From the NCBI RefSeq assembly GCF_963576615.1, contig NC_088717.1, positions 57,181,526 to 57,245,525 of the forward strand: a DNA stretch of 64,000 bases. Direction: 5' to 3'. Below the pieces are notes generated by a model. It made no database searches, was not told the DNA's origin, and saw nothing but the letters and a program-made list of their open reading frames with translations. The position numbers and the translations under genes were made by a program. Origin of the DNA: Watersipora subatra. Taxonomy: Eukaryota > Bryozoa > Gymnolaemata > Cheilostomatida > Watersiporidae. Below, piece after piece: positions 27,801 to 37,620 of the stretch (its first letter is position 1; every line of letters starts with the position of its first letter).

Positions 27801-29937
27801 TCACAGATGAATCCTACCCCGTCAGACAAACTACCTAGTTGATGAGGTGATTAGCATAGGCAAAGGGTGCAACAGTGTGGTATCCTATCTGCATCACTAC
27901 TTGGAGACAAACCAGTCTGACGAAGCTAAAAATCCCCTGATCATACATGCAGATAATTGCGCAGAACAAAATAAAAATAATTACATGCTAATGTATCTGG
28001 CTTGAAAAGTGGCTAAAGGCTGTCATCAAAGAGTTGAGTTAAATTTTATGATAGCGGGACACACCAAGTTTGGGTCTGATCTCTTTTTTGGAATATTCGA
28101 AAGAAGATAGCAGAAAGAGTTTGTGTCGTCGTTAGATGAAATAAAAGACTGTATTGAGAGATCTTTTACTTTTAATTTGGGAGTCCTTGTTGGCTCACAA
28201 GATGGAAAAGTCCTTGTGCTTACGTACGATTGGAGCTCATACCTGCAAACTTACTGCAGAAAATTTCCAGGATTCAAAACAGCGCATCAGTTTGTATTTG
28301 ATAGTAAATCGCCAGAAAATGTAACAATTAGACAATTTAGCAATTCAACCCTCAGTGCTACTCAACCCTTCAATATAAAACCAATCGATAACTCCATGCC
28401 TGACCAGCTGATGCCACTTGGATTGCCAGTTGATCGACAGCATTACCTGTACAACAATATAAGAGAATTTTGTAAGGAGCATTGCCGAGACTTAGTTTGC
28501 CCCCTGGTGAAAATACCAAAAACTCTCAACACTTCAGATGCATCTAGTATGGACGAGTGTCCATCTAAACAACGGAAGAAATATTCACAGTGAAATAGCC
28601 AAAATCAGCCACATATTCCGCTCTTGAATTTTGACTTTTTATAGATTATTAATAATATGAATCATTACTAGTGAAAAGATTTTAATTGAGTTATTGGGAT
28701 TTAAAATTAAATTTTATTGTATTGTCTATAAGGTGAAAAACATTTTTATGTTCCATGTTACCATATTGTTGTGCAATAACAAATCGAATTTTTTGCAATC
28801 AACAAAATTTGGTTATCAACTTGTAGCTAATATTATCTATAGACATTAAATATTTACAACTTTCTAATTTAGATATTCAGATTCAGCATAAAATTCTGTC
28901 CTGGAATCTATGTATTTGTGTAATTACAGCTAAATTTAGTAGTGGTTGCTATGGTGATTCTAACTTTAAACAACTAGTCACGTGACTCGAAACTTTAAGG
29001 GCGATTTTCTAGGATTCGCGTTTCGACTGTTGTAAAAAGGTATATGTAGACTTTTGACTATAAAATCAGTTCTAATCAACGTAGAAACAAAGATTTTTCT
29101 GCAGGGAATTGTGTAGGTTTTCCTTTGTTAAGCTGAGCTGCCATCTAAATTTTGATAATTTCCACTTTGTGAGATCATGACCCAAATATAGTCAATTGAC
29201 TTACATTTGCAGGTGAGATATTGGGATAAACTTCCTTATATAATATTCTCATCGGTTAGCCTTATTGGAGCCATAGATGCTCTTTTTTTGCCTGAGACCA
29301 AAAATAGACCCCTTCCTGACTCCATTGAACGTAAGTTGTAGTGACATTCTCTTTCAATTGGTGTTATCATTGTGTAAAGGAGGGCAACTCCTAATTTGTA
29401 AATATGGTTTCAATCATACGTCATATTCATGATAGGTCTATTACTTTAGTGCGTAAACTTGGCAACATTGTAGTTAAGGAATTGCTTATATAATACTGGA
29501 AAAGACTCCACCAGCCGTTTACTCTCCATAAGACTGATCAGATAAACTAACAAGCCAAGTGTTTATTCAAGATAATATGTTTAGTTATAAGTTGAAGTAC
29601 AAACAAACATGCAGGAATGATGCATCAAACTACTAAAAACTTATAGTCCGTTCTGTATACATATATGTTTATATACATATATGTATATATATACATGCAT
29701 GTATATATATACATATATATATATATACATATATGTATATATACATATATATATACATATTATGTATATATATATGTATATATTATATGTATATAATACA
29801 TATATGTATTATATACATATAATACATATATGTATATATACATATATATACATATATGTATATATACATATATGTATATATATGTATATATAACTATATA
29901 TATATCTATTACACACACAGTGTAATAACTGTGTGTG

Positions 29938-30006
<69 letters not shown>

Positions 30007-31271
30007 GTGCACCCTCAGGATACGATTTTAATCCATTTCAGGGTTGGCAATGCATGGTAAAAAAATCTATGTATGTAGGGGCAATTATATAATGCAAACA
30101 TCCCCAGATGAAACACATCAACATCTTATATAAGTACTGTACACATTAACAATTAGGAACAAAATAGTATGCTAACCCTAGTAACTATAGTTACCTACAG
30201 TAACTTTATTATACTTAGTGTATTTAGTGGTTTTGATCTGCGATAAAATGTATCATTATGCGGTACTGTGCGTACTGTATATACACATGTACGTACTGCA
30301 CATGTACCATGTGCAGTACGTACCATAGGGAGCTCTTACCTTCAAGACAGACATACATATAATATAAACTTTGAATTCACCTCAAATAAGTTTAGCTTAC
30401 TAAACACACACACTTGAAGCTAAGTTTTAGTATGCATTTTTAACTATTTTACTGAATTTCATCTTGTTATCACTAAAATTATATCACTTATCAAATTTTC
30501 TTCGCTTTCCCCATAACTTTTAATGGACCTCATTAAAACCTTTTTTAACCTAGTTCGACAAAAAAGCCCGAACAAGGCTTTTTTCGTAATAAAGTGGATT
30601 TTTGTTAGCAGGTTTAAGAAAGTTGTCTGACCACTGACCTTCTGTTCGAAGGAATCGCAACTCCAACTTTTTCGCTGGTTTTAAAGGAAAAATATGGCCA
30701 ATTTGCATAAGAGAATTGTTGAACTGAGAGAAATCAGTCATCGCGTCTCTTTCAAGCATTTTGAAAATTTTTCGGCAAAAAGCATTTCCGTGTCTTGTTA
30801 TTTTAACATACGTAATAAGCACACTGACTGCCAAATTTGAACTCGGGCAAAAATTTTGTTGAATTTGTATGGTGAAATAAGATTCATATGGCGAGGTGAA
30901 AAATTCATCATGTTCCACTTTGTAAGGGGAAAAATCGTATAATAGGGTAATCGTATCCTGAGGGCGCACTGTACTTACACTACCCAAAGCTAGGTAAAAT
31001 CTCTTCTATTGGATAAGGAACAAGGAGATCAGTAGTTGCTAGAACAGTTAGTGTCTTGATAATATTACAAGACAGATCATCAGGCAATCAGACTGTCTCA
31101 GATGCCCAAACTCATCTTTTCTGTCTCTCATGAAAATGCATTAGATTGCAAGAATACATTTCACCTGTCTACTTCACAGGTGCTGAACAGGTGAATATAG
31201 TCAAGTTCCATTTGCCATGTGACTGCTCAGGGCCTATCAACGTCGACCCTCCTTTAAATGAGGAAACCTAG
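8730..31271 (+). CDS. SLC22-family (organic cation/anion transporter-like) MFS transporter, 14 coding exons
   Basis: Exons: 8730-8739, 9583-9726, 15041-15181, 18221-18375, 18568-18671, 19392-19546, 19764-19932, 20177-20309, 21045-21168, 23462-23626, 25519-25622, 25954-26031, 29213-29330, 31180-31271. All have GT/AG borders and compatible phases. They total 1692 nt, giving 563 residues, the usual SLC22 length. The first membrane segment ([18 protein letters not shown]) is followed by a large N-glycosylatable loop (QNRT, DNSS, NMSS, NFS, YNST) ending NSTIVTE/WDLTC at residues 145-155. Loop 2-3 reads GDVADRFGRR (180-189); PESPRW is at 296-301; FGRRP at 409-413; ELYPT near 463; LPETK at 520-524. 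The fold predicts 12 membrane segments. The substrate cannot be inferred. Exon 6 has two possible donors; 19546/19547 keeps the frame. The last exon is least certain, with an alternative at 47404. A 5' non-coding exon probably starts at 8698. Confidence 0.87.
10373..11983 (+). mobile_element. Helitron, non-autonomous (plus orientation)
   Basis: The 3' end reads GGGCGACGCCAGGCGTTTAG then CTAG, followed by host T: a GC hairpin just before the CTRR terminus, as in Helitrons. The presumed 5' end TCTTAAATATAT follows a host A and leads into CTCAAAGTTTGTCATTGTCTG, a subterminal motif shared with the other Helitrons here. An antisense tRNA-like module is at about 10465-10545 and a 21-bp minisatellite follows. 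It lies in SLC22 intron 2. The 5' boundary is approximate. Confidence 0.68.
10551..10912. repeat. 21-bp minisatellite, about 17 copies
   Basis: Unit TATAGCTCTTATCATATACC plus G or T, with few substitutions. Because 21 is divisible by three, the minus strand shows a long artificial frame of MIRAIRY repeats. There is no evidence that it is translated. It lies inside the Helitron at 10373-11983. Confidence 0.92.
11998..12477 (+). mobile_element. Helitron remnant directly downstream of another
   Basis: Starts TCTCAATGTCCGTATGTCTG within 15 bp of the preceding Helitron end. It carries an antisense tRNA-like stretch (about 12020-12125) and ends near CAACTAG at 12477, with the usual TAAATGCTGTACATGTTGA subterminal sequence but a decayed hairpin. 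Confidence 0.5.
12474..13640 (-). mobile_element. Helitron, minus orientation, with tRNA-like module
   Basis: The interior (12590-12900) shares with 42590-42960 the TTTTAACTTTTAAACTTCAT and AAGTGTTTTGGTGCAGTTCA type sequence in the same order. The right end, reverse-complemented, begins TCTACTATATCTATATACAA. A sense tRNA-like module lies at 13479-13550. The left terminus is decayed, so boundaries are approximate. Confidence 0.55.
13479..13550 (+). repeat. tRNA-like module (A and B boxes) inside a Helitron
   Basis: Contains TAGCTCAGTGGTAGAGCG (A box region) and GAGTTCAAATCC (B box region) about 40 bases apart. Arms elsewhere do not fold into a full cloverleaf, so this is not called as a functional tRNA. 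A close relative is at 43303-43375. Confidence 0.7.
14100..14577. mobile_element. 3' part of a TA-flanked inverted-repeat element
   Basis: 14230-14577 aligns with 52430-52788, including the terminal GGCGTTCAAATAAAGGTTTTATGGTA. The left end is not recognisable. Non-coding; it lies in SLC22 intron 2. Confidence 0.6.
14869..14995. repeat. 42-bp tandem repeat, 3 copies
   Basis: Unit ATGGTCTAAATATCCAGAAC plus TGTATCCCTATTCTAGC and 4-5 more bases, three times. It ends about 45 bp before the SLC22 exon 3 acceptor. The open frame through it is incidental. Confidence 0.85.
15443..16050. mobile_element. Inverted-repeat DNA element, right end missing
   Basis: Left terminus CAGTGCACCCTCAGGATAC after TA. 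The interior matches the reverse complement of 30360-30940. The matching right terminus is absent, cut near the element at 16070. It lies in SLC22 intron 3. Confidence 0.7.
16070..16951. mobile_element. MITE with about 140-bp inverted repeats
   Basis: The left arm 16070-16205 and right arm 16815-16951 are near-perfect reverse complements (TAAAGGTTGACTTGCAACAA at both ends; shared CACCATGTCTTACTCTG and GTGTTGTAGGTGCAAAATAT). The middle is unrelated between arms and contains no clear gene. Flanks are TA/TTAA-like. It lies in SLC22 intron 3. Confidence 0.85.
16967..17100 (+). repeat. Duplicate of the 3' end of SLC22 intron 3
   Basis: Aligns with 18087-18220, which ends at the exon 4 acceptor. 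Both share CTGCAAAGATAAT, TCACTAACAACAT, GTAGTCTGAACTAT and TTATTATAA followed by a pyrimidine tract and an AG. The upstream copy is not followed by coding sequence. Confidence 0.8.
17101..17654 (+). mobile_element. Composite Helitron remnants with intact plus-orientation 3' end
   Basis: Ends CACAACGCCGGACATTCAG then CTAG followed by T. 17330-17640 is the reverse complement of 50360-50600. A minus-orientation 5' end (TTATTATAGTAAAG) is buried near 17315-17329. A tRNA-like piece in antisense is at 17115-17160. Confidence 0.6.
17655..18086 (+). mobile_element. Helitron 5' part abutting the previous one
   Basis: Begins TCTATCCATATACTTATATA immediately after the preceding CTAG, i.e. head-to-tail with no spacer. 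It contains a 37-bp minisatellite and an antisense tRNA-like module (17950-18030; B box GGTTTTGAGTCC on the minus strand). The 3' end is lost. Confidence 0.6.
17711..17930. repeat. 37-bp minisatellite, 6 copies
   Basis: Unit AAGGTGCTGGAGAACTAACA plus TACTGTATGTGGTAGTT, nearly identical between copies. It contains a small self-complementary core around ACATACTGTATGT. Confidence 0.92.
18686..19030. repeat. 33-bp minisatellite, about 10 copies
   Basis: Unit TTTCAATGACACCATATGAC plus ATGTGACTATTTG with substitutions. It begins within 20 bp of the SLC22 exon 5 donor. The minus-strand frames are repeat artefacts because 33 is a multiple of three. Confidence 0.9.
21465..22899. mobile_element. Tc1/mariner-like inverted-repeat element with internal AT expansion
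   Basis: The termini CAGTCATACCTCAACATACG and (reverse-complemented) CAGTCATACCGCAACGTACG are flanked by TA at 21463-21464 and 22900-22901. Same family as 2180-2603 but longer, with an AT-rich block at 22355-22600. It lies in SLC22 intron 9. No transposase frame seen. Confidence 0.75.
22355..22600. repeat. TA-rich microsatellite with palindromes
   Basis: Runs of TATATA with AAATATATAT and TTTGGTAAAAAA/TTTTTTTACCAAAT inverted pieces. Low complexity, inside the element at 21465-22899. Confidence 0.85.
23704..24452 (+). mobile_element. Helitron (decayed 3' end)
   Basis: Starts TCTATATACATAAATATCAG. The body matches the family (CACACAAACATTTTCTCATG, TTAGAATGGTAAATGTTGTA). It ends TACTCGGACAATGCTGGGTA then TTCATCAAG, a damaged hairpin and CTRR. 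In SLC22 intron 10. Confidence 0.6.
24453..24672 (+). mobile_element. Helitron 5' fragment with antisense tRNA-like module
   Basis: TCTTTACTATAATAAGATAT follows the previous element directly. A tRNA-like sequence lies on the minus strand at about 24505-24600 (TGGTTGAGTAGTGCAGATGG as A box, GTTTGACCCC as B box). No 3' end found. Confidence 0.55.
24673..25400. other. SLC22 intron 10, no feature recognised
   Basis: AT-rich sequence between the Helitron fragment and exon 11. No open frame of note, repeat or inverted repeat seen. Confidence 0.5.
26379..28593 (+). pseudogene. Broken transposon-type ORF, HADNC/QNKNN (DUF7869-like) family
   Basis: Lies in SLC22 intron 12, same strand. Frame 1 (26379-26897) has an acidic SSDEEEG stretch. 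A +1 shift leads to 26845-27312 ([42 protein letters not shown]). Then come a stop, [12 protein letters not shown] (27330-27372), an intron-like gap ending at an AG near 27565, [48 protein letters not shown] (about 27943-27990), [17 protein letters not shown], another stop, and a final frame to 28593 ([18 protein letters not shown]). The motif order is that of a multicopy protein family in marine invertebrate genomes, often annotated DUF7869 and suspected to be transposon-encoded; the family name is from memory. It has at least one frameshift and two in-frame stops. I found no inverted repeats at its edges. Confidence 0.75.
28594..29212. other. Rest of SLC22 intron 12, no feature recognised
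   Basis: Probably the 3' flank of the broken transposon followed by host intron. The boundary between them cannot be placed. Confidence 0.4.
29655..30004. repeat. TATACA/TA microsatellite
   Basis: Runs of ATATATGTATATATACATAT, then about 30 TA dinucleotides (29940-30000). The frames translated from it are low-complexity artefacts. In SLC22 intron 13. Confidence 0.95.
30005..30971. mobile_element. Inverted-repeat DNA element (CAGTGCRCCCTCAGGATACGAT family)
   Basis: The left end CAGTGCACCCTCAGGATACG and the right end, reverse-complemented CAGTGCGCCCTCAGGATACG, are clear; TA follows on the right. The minus-strand frame 30550-30987 is not recognisable as a transposase. The interior contains a perfect hairpin at 30289-30323. 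A truncated relative is at 15443. Parts also resemble 11230-11490 and 45040-45290. Confidence 0.78.
30289..30323. repeat. Perfect hairpin, 16-bp arms, 3-nt loop
   Basis: GTACGTACTGCACATG, spacer TAC, then the exact reverse complement. It lies inside the element at 30005-30971. Confidence 0.92.
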
Positions 31272-31929
31272 TCAAGCGATGCAATTCATATTTTATTTCA
31301 TGTTCTAACATATAAAATAGAAGTATTTTACTTGCCTGAATTATATAGGTCAGTTTCCCTGGCTTATCTTGTCACTCCTACTAAGCATAGTACAATATTG
31401 TGTATTGTATTTTTGTATTATTTTAGAATTTCTATTATTTTTATGAAAACAATTCCTAGTAAAATTTATTTATTTGTTTTAAGTTTCATGAAACTTAAAA
31501 CTGCTGCATTGCAATTGCTACATCTTAGCTCCTTCACATTTTTGTTATCTGTTGTAGGAAAATACTTGTCTAATAATTTACTTCGAGCTTTGTTTTGTTG
31601 GAGGTAATTTTTTAAGGTATTGTATCCTAACACTTGCGTATGCAAGATTTTTTAAATTATTGTAGGCCGACACATGATATATACTTCTAATGGATTGAAC
31701 GATTAAAGGACCCAGTGTGTTATTTTATAAACAGGCAGCTTGACCAAATCACTTGCTCATAATTGCAGACAAGTCATCTTGGATACATTTGAAATCTTTG
31801 AACACTCCAGTTTGAAAGAGTGCCTCATTTGGTTAACCGTGCAAAATTAGGGTTGTGGTATATGGCTTGCAGCATATTGCTGTTTTATGTCTGGATGAAG
31901 TTTAGTTGCTAGACAACATCTAAATCATT

Positions 31930-32150
31930 ATTTACGCTATTGGCAATGCTCCAACTAGCAGGCAGTTTTTCAGAGTAGCCAGTACTACCCTAAGTACCCT
32001 CACCACAAGTATTAACACTCACTACAAGCAGTAGTGTCTGTAGTCTGTACCATAGCTAAAACTGTGATCACCTCTGGTATTAGCATCACTGTGATCCGTC
32101 ACGCCACCTACATTACCAGACTTGCCTCTAATCAAACATTTTGTCAGCTT
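31930..32150 (-). pseudogene. Second fragment of the gypsy pol C-terminal region
   Basis: Aligns with 34418-34620 (TTTACGCTATTGGCAATGCT, GCCACCTACATTAC, GCCTCTAATCAAA). It carries only one copy of the unit that is tandemly tripled at 34555-34745. It is truncated on both sides. Confidence 0.65.
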
Positions 32151-32416
32151 TTTCAATGAGCCTGCGTTCTATAACTTAGTAACACTCATCAGATCCACAC
32201 GTCTCTGTGGTCTTTTTGCAAAAATCTGTTGAGCTATACGTGCTGTATATATTATGGAGATCCGTTCTCATCTTGTAGCCGACCATGTTATGGAGAAGTT
32301 AGTGTAATTCTGTAGTATTTCATCACACGCTGTAGATATCTTACTGTGTCACTTTCTAACTGCTGGGCGTTTATCTGTAGCAGAACTGCCTACTTCACAT
32401 GGAGAGCCTCTGTAAC

Positions 32417-32792
32417 TAGTGCTGCAGATAAAACGATATTGAACGATAGGTGTCGATTTTGTGTGGGACGATTTCATTTTGGGGCAATTTGTAGGTCAAT
32501 TCTGTAATCGGGTATATCCACGTTTTCGATATCATGTCAAGACGATAAATATCTGTGTTTAATTGATAGAACCAACATCGGTTATCGCCGGCTTTCGTGA
32601 CTCAATATCGGCACAGCTCGATATTTATAAATTTATACACTATTCTCGCCTTTGTATTTCAGTTTTTTGGTGAAACGCCACCATAATCTATATCGAGAGA
32701 GCATAACTCCAAAGTTTCAATACTGGACGATATTGATAGCTCACAGGGCCGATATATTGTTTTGGCATGTGGTGTCATATTGCACAGCACTA
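32417..32792. mobile_element. hAT-type MITE with perfect 8-bp target duplication (copy 2)
   Basis: Termini TAGTGCTGCAG and (reverse-complemented) TAGTGCTGTGCAATA. TCTGTAAC occurs at 32409-32416 and 32793-32800. Inverted orientation relative to the copy at 3039-3531, with which it shares CACGAAAGCC, TTTTGACATGATATCG-type and CCAAAACAATATAT-type segments. Confidence 0.88.
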
Positions 32793-32800
32793 TCTGTAAC

Positions 32801-33960
32801 ACCCTGCCTCCCTTTGAGCTCGTTTGTAATTCTCATCACTGTGTCTTGCACCCTCTCTAGAGATTTGCTATCCATGCTCAATGTTGAGTTCCATTAGACA
32901 GCAGTAGAGAAAATGGGTAGTCAGCATACAGTCGGCCATTATGTGTGGCATCATGGAGGATTGGCTTGATAGCCTCAAGTGTTTTTGAGAGCTTTATGTT
33001 TTGGACTTATGGCATGTTATGGTGGGGAGTGCAGCATTCGTTTTAATAGTTGCATCCTAGTGTAAGAGTGTGTTATTTGCATTGAGACTGACAAAAAAAC
33101 TCATTGGAGTGGGTTGGAGACTACTCTCAATTTTGACGCATCTATGATGGGCTCTTGATGAGACCGACTCACTTGTGCTATGCTAAAACTAACAGATTTG
33201 TTGTATCCAACATTTCCTGGAGTACAACTTGTTGAAACCAAGTCACTTGTGCCCTGCTGAAACCAACAGAGTTTGCTCAACCCAACGCTTCTTAAAATAC
33301 AACCTGCTGAAATCAACAGAAGGGAGCTGAAACCAACTCACTTGTGCTCTGCTGACACCAACAGACTGCCCTGAACCCGAGGCTTCCTAAAATATAACCT
33401 GCTGAAACCAACAGGAGGGGACGAACCTCTGTAAGAACAATAACTCTTCATTTTTAATCATCATTGCAACCTTCTCCGAGCTTGTCGTAAATTATTTAAC
33501 TGACGATCAGAAAGTGATAACATTCCTTCAATGAATAAACAATTTTATTGAAATAACGTATTCATGCATCACCCTCAGGAGCGAAACACAAGCTGACCTG
33601 CCTAGAAATATCAGCAGTATTTATATTGCATAAGCAGTCGGACAAGAGCTTTACAGTTATTGTTTGAACCGCCCAATCACGTTACTTCGCTATCTGCTCA
33701 CTTTGCAACAGGTCTACATACAAAACAATAAAAATTACTGTGCTACAATTAACCATCATGGGGCAATAAACTAGGCACTGCCAAAAAGCCCGTGAAAAAT
33801 TACATACAATAGTTTGTGAGCAGTGCTCTAATCTATTCGGAGGACGAAAAGTAATAAATGCAAAATCTTGTAGCGAGAAAAAGTACGAACAAAACTGAAA
33901 CATTACTTAAAATAATTTTAACAACTAGTAGCTAATTGGAACAGATACTTAGACTATCCC
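32801..33960. other. Repeat-derived stretch next to gypsy 3' end
   Basis: 33180-33415 holds imperfect repeats of GCTGAAACCAACAG. The rest has no recognised gene. 33960-34070 has a two-fold repeat of AATAAATTTCACT and AATAAAATCATTAGATTGTC. Confidence 0.45.
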
Positions 33961-34079
33961 AACATGCAACCACGAACATAAATAAATTTCACTTAATAAA
34001 ATCATTAGATTGTCAAATGAAATAAATTTCACTGACATGCGAAGAGTATGAATAAAATCATTAGATTGTCAATTGCATA

Positions 34080-34343
34080 GAAATGTCTATAAATTTTGGC
34101 AAATGGTGTCTTTCATCTTTTCTGTATCAACTTTGATCCCAGAAGTCTTTCGTATATACATGTACATGGACACTCAGTTGTCTCGTCTTTTTATTAGTCC
34201 ATCGGAAATGAATGCCTATGGAGTTGTTCTTCTATGGCTCTTTTGAAGACCATCACTCCTTTTATACAGTTTGTCCGCTAAAATATAATTCGTGATTTTA
34301 GGCTCACTACACTGGCATCACAATTCACCACTCTCAGAGTTGA
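34080..34343 (-). promoter_or_regulatory. Possible gypsy LTR fragment with TATA box
   Basis: On the minus strand, downstream of the pol remnant, CTGTATAAAAGGAGTGATGG contains a TATA box and is followed by an untranslated-looking region. This fits the U3/R part of a 3' LTR. No matching second LTR was found on the right side, so the call is tentative. Confidence 0.35.
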
Positions 34344-37300
34344 CTACAAATCTTTATTAAGGTTGGCTTTATAAATAGAGTAGGTTGGCAGTGTTGAACT
34401 AGAGTCTAAACCATTTTTTACGCTATTGGCAATGCTCCATTTAGCAGGCAGTTTTTTGCAGTTACCAGCATTACCAGAAGTACCCTCATCACAAACATTA
34501 GCACTCTCACTACAAGCATTAGTGTCTGTACCATAGCTAGAACTGTGATCACCACTGGTATTAGCACCACTGTGATCTATCGGGCCACCTACATTACTAG
34601 AGTCGCCTCTAATCAAAGTGGTATTAGCACCACTGTGATCTATCGGGCCACCTACATTACTAGAGTCGCCTCTAATCAAAGTGGTGTTAGCACCACTGTG
34701 ATCTATCGGGCCACCTACATTACTAAAGTCGCCTCTAATCAAAGTGGTGATAGCAGACTAGGCACACTAGGGGTAAGCATTGCAGGATGAGCTTGTTCAT
34801 CTACAACTTTTTTACTTACAACAGTCTCATTGGGATTTCCCAGATCTGTAGGCTGCATGCGGAAGTGGTCATCTTCTCTGCAAATCAGAGTTATAAACAC
34901 AAACAAATGCTTACGGTTGCAACAAAGTTCGTTCTGTCCAACGCCGACCCAACAGCTCTCAGAAGAGTGGTTTGCCCGCACTACAATACCAGCATTAGAT
35001 GAGGCATTAACCCATACCCACTGTCCTAGTTGGAGGTTTGACAGAGGCCTATTTTTGTATTTAGGGGTCTATTTCTATTAGCCTCTTTGACCACAAGTTC
35101 TTTGCATTCAAATAGGTTGCAGTCAACAGTTCAAGAAACAGGTTGTCGAAAAGTGGTCCTGACTGATCTACCAAACATTAATTTGCTCGGGAAATATCCC
35201 GATTTGAGTGGAGTTTATCCATAATCAAGGAGGGATTTGTCTTTGTCTGTCGAAACATCCCACATTTGTTGGGGGATATGACGGTTTGACCACCTGCTCA
35301 GTTAGTTCATTGAATGGGGAATACCTCGAGACGCTGGTAGCTATTTGAAAGCTTCATATTAAAGCGAAGTTGCAATATTCCTGTTTAGAAAAACAGGTTA
35401 TGTTATCACTCCTGACTAGTTTCGGCACACTTAGTCTGGCAAACACTGGCTTCATGGCTTGAGTTACAAGACAAAAAGTCTGAGCTTGAATTCGGTTACT
35501 GCAGTCCATCTGAAGTAGTAATACACCATAATCAGGTAAAAATTGCTTTGATGTTCCATAACATGACAGCTAATCTCTAACCAAGGAACTTCAGGAAGCT
35601 TAGGACGCTCCACAGGCTGGTGTTCGATAAAACTGTGTCTAATGCAGGCATTACATTGAGAGACCTAAGGATCTATATCACTACTCATTAAGGGCCACCA
35701 AGTAAACTGTCTCATTCTCATCTTTTCGATCCCCAGTGGATGTCGTGGAGCTGTGCAAGGTAAATAGGCCTTAGTTCACTTGGAATGTAAATTCTGCCTT
35801 TAAACAGAATTAGACCCTGATATTATGTAATCATGTCGAAACTATTGTACAATTTAGCAAGCTCGCCATACAATTTCTTGTTGTCTGACCACCCTTTTGC
35901 AAGGTATTACAAACATTGTCGAGATTCCGTGTCTCGCCGAGTGGTGTCAAACAACTCTGTTCGCTCACACGGATTTAGAACTTTAAGCCCTATGGGCCGA
36001 CTTGAAGTGTGTACTAGGTGTATTTGAGGTATTAGGGTATGAAAAATAGTATAATCATACCGCATCAGCTTTATTTTAAATCACTGTACCCGCAAAGGTA
36101 GCTTAGGCAGATTGTTGTCACTAAAAATGGTAACGAAAGGCTTGTGGTCTGTCACTACCTCAAAATACTTAGTTAATTTACTAAGTAATAATTGAATTTT
36201 TTGCAGCCCCAGGCAACTGCCAACGTTTTTTTTACTATTGCATACTTAGTTTTGACATCAGTCAGCTTGCGTAAAGCATATTCGACTGATTGCCAAATAT
36301 TTGACTCGGTCTGCTGTAATAGTACAGCATTGGTAGCATATCGGGTCGAGTCTGCTGACATGATGCAGCTTATTCTAGTAAAATGCACATAGCCATAGAG
36401 CCTATGACAGTTCTTGTTTAATCTGCACAACAGCAGACTGTTTACTATCACTCCACAGCACTGCCCCATAACAGCATAAATAGGTGTCGCTAACTCAGAC
36501 GAATTCATGGAAAACTTGCCGAGATACTCAACTATGCCAATGAAGCGCTTAAAAGCTTTTCTATCCTCTAAAAGATTTAGCTGACAAATTGCTTGGTCTG
36601 AAACTGGTTTTACACCTTCAGCGCTGACAAGATGTCCGAGAAATTTGACTAAAGTAAAGCCAAACTCACCAAACTGTATTTGCCGAGTGTCTCTCCAGCA
36701 GCTCCGATCTTAGATAGGACCCTACTCAACGGCTTCCAGTGAGTGATCTCATTCTGGCCAAAGATTAAAACATCATTCATTAGGCAGACAACTCCATCCA
36801 TCTGGCCCAATATCTTTTTCATGCTTTTCTGATAATATTCAGGAGCTGACGAAATGCTGAAAGGCATTTGTTTAAAACAATACCTCCCGGTGGAGAGATA
36901 AAAGTCATCAGTAACTTACTCTTGGGATCGAGGTTGACTTGCCAGAATCCTGAATTTGCATTGGTCTTAGAAAAGGTGCGACTTTCAGCCAGTCTTGACA
37001 ACATGTTACTGACCCTTGAGAGCAGATGCCTCCCTTTCCACCGCTTTACTGAAGTGGGTAAAGTTCACACACATCCTTATAATGCTGTTGAGCTTTGGAA
37101 CTATTGTCAGTGCCAAACACCTATCAGTTGGTTGTTCAAGGCTCAATAAATACCAGTGCTAACATCTTTTCTACCTTCATCTTTGCCTTGTCATAAAGAC
37201 CAACAGCTGTAGGCCTTGGAGAAAAAAGATGATAAAGTTTTGTGTTTTCCTTTAGTTCAACACTGAACAGGCATGGAATTGTTCCTAACCCTCTAAAGAG

Positions 37301-37620
37301 TCTAGGAAACTCCTTCACCAGATCAAATACCTTCTGAGTTATAGCATTGACAATTGCTAAAAGAATTAAGTCTACGATTCCATGCTCCCAGTAGGTTTCT
37401 ACTAGTTCTTAACACTACATGTGCTTCACAGTTAGTGGACTTTCGCTTGCTCTTGAATTTAACATCAGCAACTCCTACCACACTCAATCTCTTTCCATCT
37501 GTGCCAACCAAAACTACGGAACTAGAAGTGGCAAGTTCCAAGGTTTTTGAGTCCTTTCTGTAAAAACAGTGACATCAGCTCTAGTGTCAAAATAAAAAAG
37601 AACATCTTGGCCATAAACAG
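34344..37620 (-). pseudogene. Ty3/gypsy pol remnant: protease, RT, RNase H, integrase
   Basis: Reads leftward through many frames and stops. Protease-like segment 37600-37440 (active-site region DTRADVTV, with R where G is usual). RT: PRPTAVGLYDKAK, then NANSGFWQVNLDPKSKL (about 36950), then SSAPEYYQKSMKKIL and VVCLMNDVLIFG (the YxDD-type site reads LMND). RNase H: 36360-36060 (LTDVKTKYAIVKKTLAVAWG, TDHKPFV). Integrase-like pieces between 35990 and 34900 (IYIPSELRPIYLAQLHDIHW, LMFGRSVRT, late basic domain). The C-terminal tail has a tripled repeat. The catalytic changes and stops show a dead copy. Gag lies at 41067-42341, separated by an inserted transposon. Confidence 0.85.
34555..34746 (-). 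repeat. 63-bp tandem repeat, 3 copies, in the gypsy C-terminal tail
   Basis: Three nearly identical 63-bp units. On the minus strand each encodes 21 residues (LIRGDSSNVGGPIDHSGANT type), so frame is kept. The related fragment at 31930-32150 has a single unit. Confidence 0.92.

Noticed and set aside
29655..30012. Y/I-rich frames on both strands
   Set aside because: Translations of TATACA and TA microsatellites.
30550..30987. 145-residue minus-strand frame as a transposase
   Set aside because: No DDE/D-type motif or recognisable fold, and the related element at 15443 does not keep the frame.
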